Shown: in pieces, positions 47,673-59,188 of the stretch
How the letters are laid out: each line of letters starts with the position of its first letter
How positions within the stretch are numbered: position 1 is the first letter of the stretch
DNA from: Bradyrhizobium betae
GTDB taxonomy: Bacteria > Pseudomonadota > Alphaproteobacteria > Rhizobiales > Xanthobacteraceae
NCBI RefSeq assembly: GCF_008932115.1
Contig: NZ_CP044543.1
Coordinates: forward strand, 6,516,501-6,580,500
Direction: 5' to 3'
DNA: 64,000 nt
Made by a program: the position numbers and the translations under genes
The notes under the pieces: model-generated
What the model was told of the DNA's origin: nothing
The model's input: the letters and a program-made list of their open reading frames with translations, nothing else
Database searches by the model: none

Positions 47673-47836
47673 CCTCAGGTCACGTGGCCGCTTTAAGCTG
47701 CGGTAAAAGGCCCCAAAGCGTTTTTCAGCGAAGTGGACCCCGGTTCGCGACAGGAAAACGCGTCAAAACAAGAATCTGGAACTGCCGCGGCAGCTCTGCT
47801 AGCGCATGCACAAACCTCATTTCGCTGGAAATTGAC

Positions 47837-48592
47837 ATGACCGACGCCATCCGACCGCTGATTGCCGGCAATTGGAAAATGAACGGCCTGAAGGGCTCGG
47901 CTGCCGAATTTGACGCCATGCTCAACGGTGCGGCAGACGTGGCCGGGAAGGCCGATCTCCTGGTCTGCCCGCCGGCGACCCTGATCGCGGCCTTCGCCGA
48001 CCGGGCACATGGCCGAAAGGTCGCGGTGGGCGCGCAGGATTGCCATCCCAAAGCCTCCGGCGCCCATACCGGCGATGTCGCCGCCGAAATGCTGGTGGAT
48101 GCGGGCGCGACCGCCATCATCGTCGGCCATTCCGAGCGCCGCGCCGACCATGGCGAGGGCGATGCCCTTGTCAGGCAGAAGGCCGAGGCCGCCTGGCGCG
48201 CCGGGGTCATTGCGATCGTCTGCATCGGCGAGACGCAGGGCCAGCGCGATGCCGGCCAGACCCTGGACATCCTGCGGGGCCAGCTCGACGGCTCGCTACC
48301 GGACGGCTCGACCGCCGCCAACCTGGTCGTGGCCTATGAGCCGGTTTGGGCGATCGGTACGGGTCTCACCCCCACGGCCCAGGATGTTGAGCAAATTCAT
48401 GGCTTTATACGGGAGTTCCTGACCTCCCGGTTCAAGGCCGACGGCGCCAGGATGCGAATCCTTTATGGCGGCTCGGTCAAGCCCTCCAATGCGGCCGAGC
48501 TGATGGCGGTCAAGAACGTCAACGGCGCCCTGGTCGGTGGCGCCAGCCTGAAGGCGGCCGATTTCCTTGCGATTGCGAAGGGCTGCCCCTAG
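47837..48592 (+). CDS. tpiA: Triose-phosphate isomerase
   Basis: Interconverts glyceraldehyde 3-phosphate and dihydroxyacetone phosphate. The 251-aa TIM barrel shows [14 protein letters not shown] (catalytic Lys), [15 protein letters not shown] (catalytic His), [13 protein letters not shown] (catalytic Glu) and [12 protein letters not shown]. The ATG at 47837 is preferred over a longer in-frame start at 47684, which would run through the divergent promoter region. Confidence 0.97.
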   Translation: MTDAIRPLIAGNWKMNGLKGSAAEFDAMLNGAADVAGKADLLVCPPATLIAAFADRAHGRKVAVGAQDCHPKASGAHTGDVAAEMLVDAGATAIIVGHSERRADHGEGDALVRQKAEAAWRAGVIAIVCIGETQGQRDAGQTLDILRGQLDGSLPDGSTAANLVVAYEPVWAIGTGLTPTAQDVEQIHGFIREFLTSRFKADGARMRILYGGSVKPSNAAELMAVKNVNGALVGGASLKAADFLAIAKGCP

Positions 48593-48745
48593 CTAATTCA
48601 AACCGTTGGTTATTCGAAGCGGGGTGTTGGCCGATCGGGGGTGGCAATGCCGTTTCCGATCGTGTAACACCGCGCAACTTCAGGAAAACCCGCGAAGCGC
48701 GATCGGCCGCCGTCAGGCGCCGCCCGCTTGTGACGGAAGGGCACT

Positions 48746-49132
48746 ATGCAGACTGTTGTCATCGTCATCCACCTCATGATCGTCGCCGTCATGATCGGCG
48801 CCGTCCTGCTCCAGAAGTCGGAAGGCGGCGGCCTCGGCATGGGCGGAGGCGCGGGCTTCATGTCGAGCCGAGGTACTGCGAACCTCTTGTCGCGAACCAC
48901 CGCGATCCTCGCCGCGGGCTTCTTCCTCACCAGCCTGTTCCTGTCCTGGCACGCCGGGTATAGCCGCGCGCCGTCGTCGATCATCGGCGCGCCTGCGTCG
49001 CAGACCCAGCCGGCCGGTGGCGGGCCGATCGCGCCGCCGACGTCGGGCGGCATCCTCGATTCGCTGAAGAAGGCCGATGAGCAGCAGCAGGCCCCGGCAC
49101 CGAGCGGCCCGCAAGTGCCCCGTTCGCAATAA
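48746..49132 (+). CDS. secG: Preprotein translocase subunit SecG
   Basis: Small subunit of the SecYEG channel, 128 aa. Two membrane segments flank the conserved loop: QTVVIVIHLMIVAVMIGAVL, then LLQKSEGGGLGMGGGAGFM, then TTAILAAGFFLTSLFLSW. The C-terminal half is a Pro/Gln-rich cytoplasmic-side extension typical of alphaproteobacteria. The order tpiA-secG-pyrG is widely conserved in this class. Confidence 0.95.
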   Translation: MQTVVIVIHLMIVAVMIGAVLLQKSEGGGLGMGGGAGFMSSRGTANLLSRTTAILAAGFFLTSLFLSWHAGYSRAPSSIIGAPASQTQPAGGGPIAPPTSGGILDSLKKADEQQQAPAPSGPQVPRSQ

Positions 49133-49285
49133 AGCAGGGGGCCATGCAGGGCGACTGCTACCGTCCTGCATCAACAATCCCCATCAAGGCTCTGTCACCA
49201 CTCTTAGTTCTGGCTCACCCACAGGCCCGCAGAATCTTTCGGGCGGAATACGAATCGCTTTGGCGAATCGAATTCGAGGGATTAG

Positions 49286-50929
<1,644 letters not shown>

Positions 50930-50950
50930 GGCCCCAGTGCACTGTTCAGG

Positions 50951-51595
50951 CTAGACCCGCGAAAGCATCGGCTCTGGCTCGATCGGCGTTGAGGCATCGG
51001 GCGCCGGCGATCTGGTGGCGAGCTTCATCTGTGGCCGTCGCGTCAACTTGTAGACGGCAGCAGGCGGCACATTGAGAATGGCGCGGTCCACGAGCGTTGC
51101 GCGCAGGCCCAGCCGGTCGAGTACGGGCCGCGGGACTGGGCAGCTCATGCCGTAGGTGAACTGGTAGAAGGCGCCGCCGGGGCGGACATAGCTGAACGCG
51201 CCACCGATAATCGAGACGACCTTGCGCGTCGACATGTTCAGCAGCGGCAGGCCGCTGACGACGGCGCCAACGGGTGCGCCGTCGTAGAGGCGCTCCGTCG
51301 TCAACCGCCCCGCATCCATCCACAAGACGCGCGCATTGGGAAAGCGCATCTGCAGGATTTTCATGAAGTCGGAGCCGTATTCGATCAGCGTGAGGTCCTG
51401 CTGGCGGACGCCGCGCTTGAGGAGCTTGTAGGTAAAGGCGCCGGTGCCGGGGCCGAGCTCGAGAATTGGGCCGGTCGACGCGGTGATCTCGCGGGTGATG
51501 AGATCGGCCAGCGCCGCGCCCGACGGAGCGATCGCGCCGACCCGGCGCGGGGCCGACATCCAGGACAGGAAGAAGGACAGGAAATCGTTGGGCAT
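50951..51595 (-). CDS. Class I SAM methyltransferase, PmtA-like (phospholipid N-methyltransferase candidate)
   Basis: A 214-aa protein with the SAM-binding motif ILELGPGTGAFTYKLLKRG. The start MPNDFLSFFLSWMSAPRRVG with the following AIAPSGAALADLI is the layout of rhizobial PmtA enzymes, which methylate phosphatidylethanolamine toward phosphatidylcholine. The motif VVSGLPLLNMS is also family-like. GGAG five bases upstream supports the ATG at 51595 over a GTG two codons earlier. Substrate is inferred; rRNA dimethylase relatives have similar motifs. Confidence 0.75.
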   Translation of the reverse strand: MPNDFLSFFLSWMSAPRRVGAIAPSGAALADLITREITASTGPILELGPGTGAFTYKLLKRGVRQQDLTLIEYGSDFMKILQMRFPNARVLWMDAGRLTTERLYDGAPVGAVVSGLPLLNMSTRKVVSIIGGAFSYVRPGGAFYQFTYGMSCPVPRPVLDRLGLRATLVDRAILNVPPAAVYKLTRRPQMKLATRSPAPDASTPIEPEPMLSRV

Positions 51596-51705
51596 GTGCA
51601 CTCCGGCATCTTGGTTGCGCCTCGCGGATCAGAGGTGAGGCGGTCGAAGAGTCGCCGGAGTGCATTGCGACAGCATTGCGCTTGGGATGCCGAGGTGGAA
51701 TTGAA

Positions 51706-53082
51706 TCAACTGTGCCGGATTGGCGGCAGAGAGATCCTGAAGCACGTGCCGCCGCCTGGACCGTCCGCAACCGAGACGTAGCCGCCATGCAGCAGCACGA
51801 TCTCGCGCACCATGTTGAGGCCGAGGCCGGCGCCGCGATCGAGCGGCGCGAGCCGATAGAACGGCTCGAAGATCGCCTCGCGCTGATCGGCCGGAATGCC
51901 GGCGCCTTCGTCCGTGACTTCGATGCTTGCGGGTCCAGCCACACAAATCCCGATCGTGCCGCGACGAGGGCCGTGCTGAATCGCATTCTGCACGAGGTTG
52001 GTCAGCGCGCGCTCCAGTGCGGCTGCATCGCCGGTCGTCTCGACCGGCGTGGCTGGCGCATCGAGCGCCAGCTCGTAGCCGGCGGCAATCGCGAGCGGCG
52101 CGAGGTCGGCAGCCACGCCTTGCGCGATCTGAACGAGATCGACGCGCGCGAACGGATGGCCGCAGCGGTCGAGCCGCTGGATGTCCAGCAATTGCTCGGC
52201 GAGCGTGGCCAGCCGCGCGGCATCCTCCAGCAAGCGGGTCTTGTCCGGCCCGGGGGCAAGCGATTCCAGCCGCGTGTTCAAGATTGCGATCGGCGTGCGC
52301 AGCTCGTGCGCGGCATCAGCGACGAACCGCTTGTGGCGGGCATAGCCCTGGTCGAGCCGTGCAAGCGCGTCGTTGACTGCAGTCACGAGCGGCACGACCT
52401 CCAGCGGAATCCGGTCCACCGACAGCCTGGCGCCGCGCTGATGGATATCGATCCGCCGTGCCTGCTCCGCCGTGGTATCGAGCCCCCTGAATGCGCGCTG
52501 CAGGATCATCGGTGTCGCGATGAAGGTTGCCGTTCCCATCAGGAGAAGTCCGGGCAGGGCGATGCCGAGAAACGCAAGCGAAGTCATGACCAGCGCCTTG
52601 GCGCCGGTCAGCCGTCCTTGCGTCGCGGTGATGATCTGCACGTTGCCGGCCTCGGTGTCGACGCGCTTCAGCCGTGCCGCCGGCTTGCGCGGATCGTCCT
52701 CGAAAAGCTGCCAGCCGAGCCGCGCCTGGCTGATCTGGTCGAGGCCGCCGCCGATCGCCGCGAATTCGGCGGGCACGGCACCTTCGGCAAGCGAATGTCC
52801 CTGGCGGTCGCGGACCAGAAACCAGAGATCGGGAGCTTCGCTACGCAATTGTTTCAGGTCCGACGTCGGCCGCAGGGTCAGGCTCCCTTGCGTGTCCCGC
52901 GCGAGCGCGCGCTGAACCGCCTCGATCACGCGATCCTCGTCGCGCTCGGCGAGCACGAAGCCCGACGCGCACAATGCTCCGACGACGACGGCAACGAGCG
53001 CGAGCAGCAGCGCGGCCTGGAGCGAGAGCAGGCGCCAGCTCAGCCGCGAGCGCAGGCAATAGGCATCGTCGTGCTTGCTCAT
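51706..53082 (-). CDS. Two-component sensor histidine kinase
   Basis: A 458-aa inner-membrane kinase. Membrane helices lie at about 17-41 and 165-190, with a periplasmic sensor of about 120 residues between. HAMP is short. HisKA has His259 in DAAHELRTPIA; the ATPase domain has NLVQNAIQHG, DEGAGIP and GAGLGLNMVREI. The architecture is that of the QseC/TctE group. The start overlaps the regulator's stop by four bases. The signal is unknown. Confidence 0.93.
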   Translation of the reverse strand: MSKHDDAYCLRSRLSWRLLSLQAALLLALVAVVVGALCASGFVLAERDEDRVIEAVQRALARDTQGSLTLRPTSDLKQLRSEAPDLWFLVRDRQGHSLAEGAVPAEFAAIGGGLDQISQARLGWQLFEDDPRKPAARLKRVDTEAGNVQIITATQGRLTGAKALVMTSLAFLGIALPGLLLMGTATFIATPMILQRAFRGLDTTAEQARRIDIHQRGARLSVDRIPLEVVPLVTAVNDALARLDQGYARHKRFVADAAHELRTPIAILNTRLESLAPGPDKTRLLEDAARLATLAEQLLDIQRLDRCGHPFARVDLVQIAQGVAADLAPLAIAAGYELALDAPATPVETTGDAAALERALTNLVQNAIQHGPRRGTIGICVAGPASIEVTDEGAGIPADQREAIFEPFYRLAPLDRGAGLGLNMVREIVLLHGGYVSVADGPGGGTCFRISLPPIRHS

Positions 53083-53753
53083 GGCACCTTCTTCAGCAGA
53101 TAGCCGACGCCGCGAATGCCGTGGATCTCGACGCCGGCATCCGCCTCGGCGAGCTTGCGGCGCAACCGCGAGATGTGCGTGTCCAGCGCGTTCGACTGGA
53201 CTTCGTCGTCGAAATTGTAGACGGCCTCTTCCAGTGCCGAGCGCAGCACGGTTCGGCCCAGGCGGCGGATCAAGGCCTCCAGCACCAGCAGCTCCCGGCG
53301 CGGCAGCTCGAATGGCTGACCGTCGATGCTGGCTTCGCGATGGCCGATTTCGAAGGCGAGGCGGCCGGCACGGATGATGTCAGGAGAAAGGCCGGCAGGC
53401 CGCCGCAGCACGGCGCGCAGCCGTGCCAGCAATTCCTCGACCGCGAAGGGCTTTGCCAGATAGTCGTCGGCGCCGCCGTCGAGCCCGGCGACGCGGTCGG
53501 CGAGTTCACCACGTGCGGTCAGGACGATGATCGGCACGCCGCCGGCACGCGCGCGAAGCTTTGGGATCAGGGCGAGCCCGTCTCCGTCGGGGAGCTGGCG
53601 GTCGAGCAGGACGGCGGCATGGACATCGGCGGAAATGGCCTCTTCTGCTTCCGCAAGCGTGGGGGCGTGGTCCACCACCATGTCGTAGCGCTTCAGCGCA
53701 GACGCCAGCGCACGGGCCATCTCGGCCTCGTCCTCGACAAGCAGAATCCGCAT
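53079..53753 (-). CDS. OmpR/PhoP-family response regulator
   Basis: A 224-aa regulator. The receiver domain MRILLVEDEAEMARALASAL has the phosphoacceptor Asp51 (AAVLLDRQLPDGDG) and Lys in DDYLAKPF. The C-terminal winged helix ends LDTHISRLRRKLAEADAG and IRGVGYLLKK. The ATG at 53753 has GAGG nine bases upstream; the much longer open frame upstream is a shadow of the next gene. It precedes and overlaps its cognate kinase. Confidence 0.95.
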   Translation of the reverse strand: MRILLVEDEAEMARALASALKRYDMVVDHAPTLAEAEEAISADVHAAVLLDRQLPDGDGLALIPKLRARAGGVPIIVLTARGELADRVAGLDGGADDYLAKPFAVEELLARLRAVLRRPAGLSPDIIRAGRLAFEIGHREASIDGQPFELPRRELLVLEALIRRLGRTVLRSALEEAVYNFDDEVQSNALDTHISRLRRKLAEADAGVEIHGIRGVGYLLKKVP

Positions 53754-53878
53754 GATCCGGTACCTCGGCCTTGATGGAGGCATTCTACCGGCCGTAACAT
53801 TGCGGCAGCATTGCGGGAACCGGCTGCGACCAGGTGGAACGCAGCCATGGACTTGCAGACCGATATCGTCGACCAATC

Positions 53879-56347
53879 CTAGGAGACGTTGCCCGCCGCA
53901 ACCGCAAAGCTCCGCGGTGGCTCGCCGCGCTGGGCAATCTCCCACATCTGCAAGTAGGCCGCCTCGATGTGGTGGCGGAAGCGATCGGTGTCGAACAGCG
54001 GCTGGGTCAGGCGGTTGGCGGCGAGCCGGTCGCGGAGCTCGCCGAGACGCGCGGGGGTCGTGGCAAGCTGCAAAGCGAGCGTCTCGTAGTCCGCAGTGCT
54101 CTGCGTCACCAGCTCCGGCAGTCCGGCGGCGTTCAGCAGGCTTGCGCCGACGCGGCCGGCAAAGCCTTCGCCGAGCTGCGTCACCACGGGCAGCCCGGCC
54201 CAGAGCGCATCGCTGGCGGTGGTGTGGGCGTTGTAGGGCAGCGTATCGAGAAACAGGTCGGCGAGACAGTGCCGTGCCAGATGATCCTCCGGCGGCAAGG
54301 GCGACGCGAAGACGAGACGCGTCGGAAGGACGCCGCGCTTTTCGGCCTCCCGACGCAGGTTCTGTATCGTCGGCGCATGATCGCCGAGCAGCCACAATAC
54401 GCTGCCCTCGACAGTGCTGAGCAGCCGCATCCAGACGTCGAATGTCTCAGGGCCGAGTTTCCAGCTCTGATTGAAACAGCAGAACACAAAGCCCTGTTCG
54501 GGCAGTCCGGCGTCCTGGCGCCTCAGTGTCTGCGCCGCGATGCGCCGCGCGCTGTCGTTGACCTGGTAGGAATGGGGCAGGTGGACCAGCTTCTCCGTAT
54601 AGAACCCCTGGTGCGCGAACGGCGCGACCGTCGCGTCGGCGATGACATAGTCGATGAACGCTGCGCCGGTGGTGCCGGGATAGCCGAGATAGCTGACCTG
54701 AACCGGGGCAGGGCGGTGTGCCAGGATCTCGAGCCGGGCATCCTTGGTATGCCCCTTGAGGTCGACGAGGATATCGATCTCCATCTCATGCAGCATGCGC
54801 GCGACCGCGTCATCGCTCATCGCCCGGATATCGCAGAAGCGATCGAAGGCCGCGACCAGACGCTGTCGATAGGCGCTGCCGTCATCCGGCCCCGACGAGA
54901 CCGCGATGATCTCGAACCGCGAACGGTCGTGCCGTTCGAACAATCCCGCCATCAGATGCGCCGTGGCGTGGTTGTGGAAGTCGGCTGAGAGGTACGCGAC
55001 ACGGATGCGATCGTGCCGGCGGATCGCGCCGGTCCAGAGCGGCGGCGCCGGCGGCATAAGGTTTCGGGTGCTGCGAAGTTGCAGGTCCATGTCGCCGGTA
55101 TAGCCGAGCAGGGTGAAGGGCATCACGCCAGGCTTGCTCTCCCTGATCCGCTCGATTGCGGCACCGGCGAGCTCGCTCCTGCGGTCCCAGTCGCAGAGCG
55201 CGCCGGCGCATAGCATCATGCCGCTGAGTGCATTCGGGTGATCCGGCGCGAGCGCATGCGCGCGCGAGAAACTGTCCAGCGCCTGTTCGAACTGCTTCAG
55301 CTCCTGAAGCGCGACGCCGCGGCTGTTGAGCGCATCGACATAGTCGGGCTTGAGCGCGACGGCCCTGTCGAGGCTCGCCAGCGCCTGCCTGAACTTCCTC
55401 TGTTCCATCAGCACGCAGCCGATGTTGTGATGGGCCTCGACGAAGTCGGGCGCAATCGTCACCGCACAAGCGAGGCTCTTCAGCACCTCCTCGTGCCGCT
55501 TCATCTCAAGCAGCGCGATGGCGCGGTTGTTGTGGGTATCGGCATGATCGGGGCGGAGCGCCAGCGCGGCATCGAAGCTTGCCAGTGCGTCGTCGAGCCG
55601 GCGCAGGCGCTGAAGCACCACGCCGCGATAATTGTGGGCCTCGGCAAAGTCGGGCGCGAGCGCCAACGCCTGGTCGTAGGCGGCGAGGGCCTCGTCGAGC
55701 CGCCCCAATTCCTGAAGCGTGATGCCGCGGTTGAAAAACGCCTCGGCGTAAGACGGCTTGAGCGCCAAGGCCCGGTCGAAGCTCGCGATGGCGCGATCGA
55801 ACTGCTGCATCTGCTGCTGGAGGACGCCGCAATTGTTCCAGGCCTCGGCGAAGTCGGGCTCGAGCGCCAGCGCGCTTTCAAGACTGGCGAGTGCGTCGTC
55901 GAACCGGCCGAGAGCTTTCAGGACCAGGCCACGATTGTAGAAGATGTCCGCATGCTCCGGGAGCAGCGCCAGCGCCCTGTCGTAGCTCGCCAGCGCCTCG
56001 TCATATCGCTCCAGCTCCTGCAGCGTGGTCGCGTAATAGAGGAAGTAGAGCGGATCGGTGCGCTTGAGCTTGATGGACTTGCCGAGCAGATCGAGCGCGA
56101 CGTCGGCGCGTCCGGCCTGGCGCGCGAGCAGGGCCAGATGATAGAGCGCGTCCGGATGATTGGGCTGCGCGGCGAGCGTCTGCCGATAGCAGGCTTCCGC
56201 CTCCGTCAGCCGGCCCGCCTGATGATGCCAGATTCCGGCTTCGAACTGTTCGGCGGCGCTCGTGCTGAGCGCGCGCGTGAAGCTCGTTGCCTGACCGGGC
56301 GAAATCTGCCCGCGCTTGGCCGCAGACCGGCGCTCACTGCGATTCAT
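53879..56347 (-). CDS. TPR-repeat O-GlcNAc-transferase-like glycosyltransferase (GT41/SPINDLY type)
   Basis: An 822-aa protein. About ten tetratricopeptide repeats span residues about 30-420 (for example FDRAIASFDRALALKPSYAE). The C-terminal half matches the GT41 catalytic region: RVAYLSADFHNHATAHLMAG, GYPGTTGAAFIDYVIAD, FCCFNQSWKLGPETFDVW and DTLPYNAHTTASDALWAGLP. No signal peptide is present, so it acts in the cytoplasm. Bacterial relatives glycosylate proteins such as flagellin or adhesins; the target here is unknown. The start at 56347 gives MNRSERRSAAKRGQ. Confidence 0.88.
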   Translation of the reverse strand: MNRSERRSAAKRGQISPGQATSFTRALSTSAAEQFEAGIWHHQAGRLTEAEACYRQTLAAQPNHPDALYHLALLARQAGRADVALDLLGKSIKLKRTDPLYFLYYATTLQELERYDEALASYDRALALLPEHADIFYNRGLVLKALGRFDDALASLESALALEPDFAEAWNNCGVLQQQMQQFDRAIASFDRALALKPSYAEAFFNRGITLQELGRLDEALAAYDQALALAPDFAEAHNYRGVVLQRLRRLDDALASFDAALALRPDHADTHNNRAIALLEMKRHEEVLKSLACAVTIAPDFVEAHHNIGCVLMEQRKFRQALASLDRAVALKPDYVDALNSRGVALQELKQFEQALDSFSRAHALAPDHPNALSGMMLCAGALCDWDRRSELAGAAIERIRESKPGVMPFTLLGYTGDMDLQLRSTRNLMPPAPPLWTGAIRRHDRIRVAYLSADFHNHATAHLMAGLFERHDRSRFEIIAVSSGPDDGSAYRQRLVAAFDRFCDIRAMSDDAVARMLHEMEIDILVDLKGHTKDARLEILAHRPAPVQVSYLGYPGTTGAAFIDYVIADATVAPFAHQGFYTEKLVHLPHSYQVNDSARRIAAQTLRRQDAGLPEQGFVFCCFNQSWKLGPETFDVWMRLLSTVEGSVLWLLGDHAPTIQNLRREAEKRGVLPTRLVFASPLPPEDHLARHCLADLFLDTLPYNAHTTASDALWAGLPVVTQLGEGFAGRVGASLLNAAGLPELVTQSTADYETLALQLATTPARLGELRDRLAANRLTQPLFDTDRFRHHIEAAYLQMWEIAQRGEPPRSFAVAAGNVS

Positions 56348-56543
56348 CCGCGGTCCCCCTGACGGAATTTGCGATTGCCGGCGTTTGGCGCCGACCTCTC
56401 CGCATGGTGAAGACCTCCCAAGCCGAGCCTCTTGAGAATATTTCCGATGCATGTCACGACGGTGACTGGTTGGCGTTCAGGCGCTCGCGTTCACTCACCC
56501 GGCCGCGCCAGATGGCCGCACGACAAAATCAGGGAGACCACCG

Positions 56544-56870
56544 ATGATCTACGAGATGCGCATCTACCGCTGCGTGCCCGGCCGCCTGCCGGCGCTGTTG
56601 AAGCGGTTCGAGGCGGTGACGCTCAAGCTGTGGGAAAAGCACGGCATCAAGCAGGCCGGCTTCTTCACCACGCTGATCGGTGAATCCAACCAGGAGCTGA
56701 CCTATTTCCTCGCCTGGGACTCGCTCGCCGACCGCGAGAAGAAGTGGACGGCGTTCCAGAGCGATCCGGACTGGATTTCCGCACGGGCGAAGACCGAGGA
56801 AGACGGCCAGATCGTCGCCAACATCGTCAGCCAGATCCTGGCGCCGACCGCTTTCTCGTCGGTCAAGTAG
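56544..56870 (+). CDS. NIPSNAP-family protein
   Basis: A 108-aa ferredoxin-like fold protein with MIYEMRIYRCVPGRLPALL at the start and LTYFLAWDSLADREKKWTAF in the middle, both typical of NIPSNAP. The family is found in mitochondria and bacteria and lacks a defined reaction. The protein has no signal peptide. The ATG at 56544 follows an AGGGAGA site. It lies 196 bases from the divergent glycosyltransferase gene. Confidence 0.9.
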   Translation: MIYEMRIYRCVPGRLPALLKRFEAVTLKLWEKHGIKQAGFFTTLIGESNQELTYFLAWDSLADREKKWTAFQSDPDWISARAKTEEDGQIVANIVSQILAPTAFSSVK

Positions 56871-56996
56871 TCGCTTTCCTGCACAGGGCGCGCCGGGATC
56901 CCCCGGCGCAACCCTGATATTCTGACGGCCCGGGCCGAATGGGGTTGATCCACCCCTCATCGCAGCTATGGTCGCGGCGAAACGAGGGAATTTGCC

Positions 56997-57848
56997 TTGA
57001 GCTCTTCGCATTCAGCGGCGCCGGTCGTCACCATTGGTTCGGTCAAATTCGGCAATGATCTGCCGATTTCGATCATCGCAGGACCCTGCCAGCTCGAAAG
57101 CCGCCAGCACGCGCTGGAGGTGGCCTCCGCGCTGAAGGAGATCGCCGCGCGGCTGAAGGTCGGGCTCGTCTACAAGACCTCGTTCGACAAGGCCAACCGC
57201 ACCAGCGCATCCGCGGCGCGCGGCCTCGGCCTTGCGCAGTCGCTGCCGATCTTCGCCGAGATCCGTTCCTCGCTCGGCCTGCCGGTGCTGACCGACGTGC
57301 ACGATGCCGCGCAGTGCGCCGAGGTGGCGCAGGCGGTGGACATCCTGCAGATCCCGGCCTTCCTGTGCCGGCAGACCGACCTGCTGCTCGCGGCCGCCGC
57401 GACGGGCAAGGTCGTCAACGTCAAGAAGGGCCAGTTCCTCGCGCCTTGGGACATGGCGAATGTCGTGGCCAAGATCACCAGCGCGAACAATCCCAATGTG
57501 CTCGTCACCGAGCGCGGCGTCTCCTTTGGCTACAACACGCTGGTCTCCGACATGCGCGCGCTGCCGATCATGGCGCGCACCACCGGCGCGCCCGTGATCT
57601 TCGACGCCACCCATTCGGTGCAGCAGCCGGGCGGGAAGGGAGCGTCTTCCGGCGGCGAGCGTGAATTCGTGCCGGTGCTGGCGCGTGCGGCCGTCGCGGT
57701 CGGCGTCGCCGGCGTCTTCATCGAAACCCATCCGGATCCCGATCGCGCGCCGTCGGACGGGCCCAATATGGTGCCGCTGCGCGAGTTCGAAGCACTGATC
57801 CGCAACCTGATGGCTTTCGACGCGCTGGCCAAAAGCACCACGCGCTGA
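56997..57848 (+). CDS. kdsA: 3-deoxy-8-phosphooctulonate synthase (Kdo-8-phosphate synthase)
   Basis: Condenses phosphoenolpyruvate and arabinose 5-phosphate to Kdo-8-P for the LPS inner core. The 283-aa barrel shows IIAGPCQLESRQHALEVA, YKTSFDKANRTS, DVHDAAQCAEVA and FDATHSVQQPGG. The start is a TTG at 56997 with GAGGGAA seven bases upstream. Its stop shares one base with the next gene's ATG. It complements the lipid A genes upstream in the window. Confidence 0.95.
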   Translation: MSSSHSAAPVVTIGSVKFGNDLPISIIAGPCQLESRQHALEVASALKEIAARLKVGLVYKTSFDKANRTSASAARGLGLAQSLPIFAEIRSSLGLPVLTDVHDAAQCAEVAQAVDILQIPAFLCRQTDLLLAAAATGKVVNVKKGQFLAPWDMANVVAKITSANNPNVLVTERGVSFGYNTLVSDMRALPIMARTTGAPVIFDATHSVQQPGGKGASSGGEREFVPVLARAAVAVGVAGVFIETHPDPDRAPSDGPNMVPLREFEALIRNLMAFDALAKSTTR

Positions 57849-59059
57849 TGCAGCAGCCTGTGGTCAGGCCGTCCTCCGAGCAGAAGTTTCCGCCCGCGAT
57901 CAATATCATCGCGCTCGCCGGCTTCTCGGCGGCGTTGTCGACCCGGGCGCTCGATCCGGTCCTGCCGCATGTCGCGGAGGATTTTTCGATCAGCATCACG
58001 ACAGCCGCGAGCATCGCGGCCGGCTTCGCCTTGATCTACGCGCTGGTTCAGCCCGCGATCGGCGCGGCGGCCGATCTGTTCGGCAAGGCGCGATTGATGA
58101 CGTTGTGCCTGGCGCTACTCGGCGTCGCCTGCATCCTGGGCGCGCTCACGACCACGTTCTCCGGCCTGTTTGCGACCCGCATCCTCGCCGGTATCGCCTC
58201 AGGCGGCGTGTTTCCGGTGGCGCTTGGTCTGACCGCCGATCTGGTAGCGCCCGCCAAACGACAGGTCGCGATCGGGCGCACGATGGCGGGTTCGATGACC
58301 GGCAACCTGCTCGGCGCATCCGCCAGCGGGATCATTGGTGATTTCATCGGCTGGCGCGGCGTGCTCGTCATCCTCGGGGCGCTCGGCCTGATTGCCGCCG
58401 TCGCGGTTGCGGCAGGTTTTCGCGGAGCCGCGCTGACGCCGCCGCCGAAGACCGACCTGAAAACCCTGCGGCAGGGCTACCGCACCATCTTCGCCAATCC
58501 CAACACGCGCTATTGCTATTCGGCCGTGTTCGTCGAAGGCTGCTGCGTGTTCGGCTTGTTTCCCTTCATCGCCGCGTTCCTGTTCGATCTCGGCGAGAAA
58601 TCATTGTCGATCGCGGGCATCGTGATTGCCGGTTTTGCGGTCGGCGGGTTGCTCTACACCTTCACCGTCTCGCGCATGCTGCCGCGGCTCGGCGTCAAGG
58701 GCATGATGATCGCCGGCGGATGCCTCGTGGCATTGCAGCTCGGTGCGCTCGCATTTGGTCCGGGCTGGAAGCTGCAATTCGCCAGCATGCTGGCGATGGG
58801 CTGGGGCTTCTACATGATCCATGGCTGCTTGCAGGTGTTCGCCAGCGAGCTGTCGATCGGCGCAAGGGCGACGGCGATGTCGCTGCACTCGTTCTTCTTC
58901 TTCATGGGACAAACCGTCGGGCCGCTCGCCTATGGCCTCGGCCTCCAGCATGGCGGCAAGACGCCGACGCTGCTCGCAAGTGCGGCGATCATGGTTGTCC
59001 TGGGCCTTGTCTGCGCGCGGCTGCTCCGGCAGAGGGCGCCTTTGGACGCGCGGGCCTGA
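57848..59059 (+). CDS. Major facilitator superfamily transporter
   Basis: A 403-aa membrane protein with about twelve hydrophobic segments. The loop after helix 2 reads [20 protein letters not shown], a form of the MFS motif A. The layout resembles drug/sugar efflux proteins, but the substrate is unknown. It overlaps kdsA by one base and is likely translationally coupled, which is unusual for a transporter and an LPS enzyme. Confidence 0.88.
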   Translation: MQQPVVRPSSEQKFPPAINIIALAGFSAALSTRALDPVLPHVAEDFSISITTAASIAAGFALIYALVQPAIGAAADLFGKARLMTLCLALLGVACILGALTTTFSGLFATRILAGIASGGVFPVALGLTADLVAPAKRQVAIGRTMAGSMTGNLLGASASGIIGDFIGWRGVLVILGALGLIAAVAVAAGFRGAALTPPPKTDLKTLRQGYRTIFANPNTRYCYSAVFVEGCCVFGLFPFIAAFLFDLGEKSLSIAGIVIAGFAVGGLLYTFTVSRMLPRLGVKGMMIAGGCLVALQLGALAFGPGWKLQFASMLAMGWGFYMIHGCLQVFASELSIGARATAMSLHSFFFFMGQTVGPLAYGLGLQHGGKTPTLLASAAIMVVLGLVCARLLRQRAPLDARA

Positions 59060-59188
59060 GGTGAGTATCGAATTGCCGGTCTCCGTATTTCTTCGGGATA
59101 AATCGGTAACCGGGTCCCGTCGACATTAAATCAAATCTCACCGTTCGTTCCGTAGATTGCCGGAAACCGCTAACCGGCGGCAACATCT

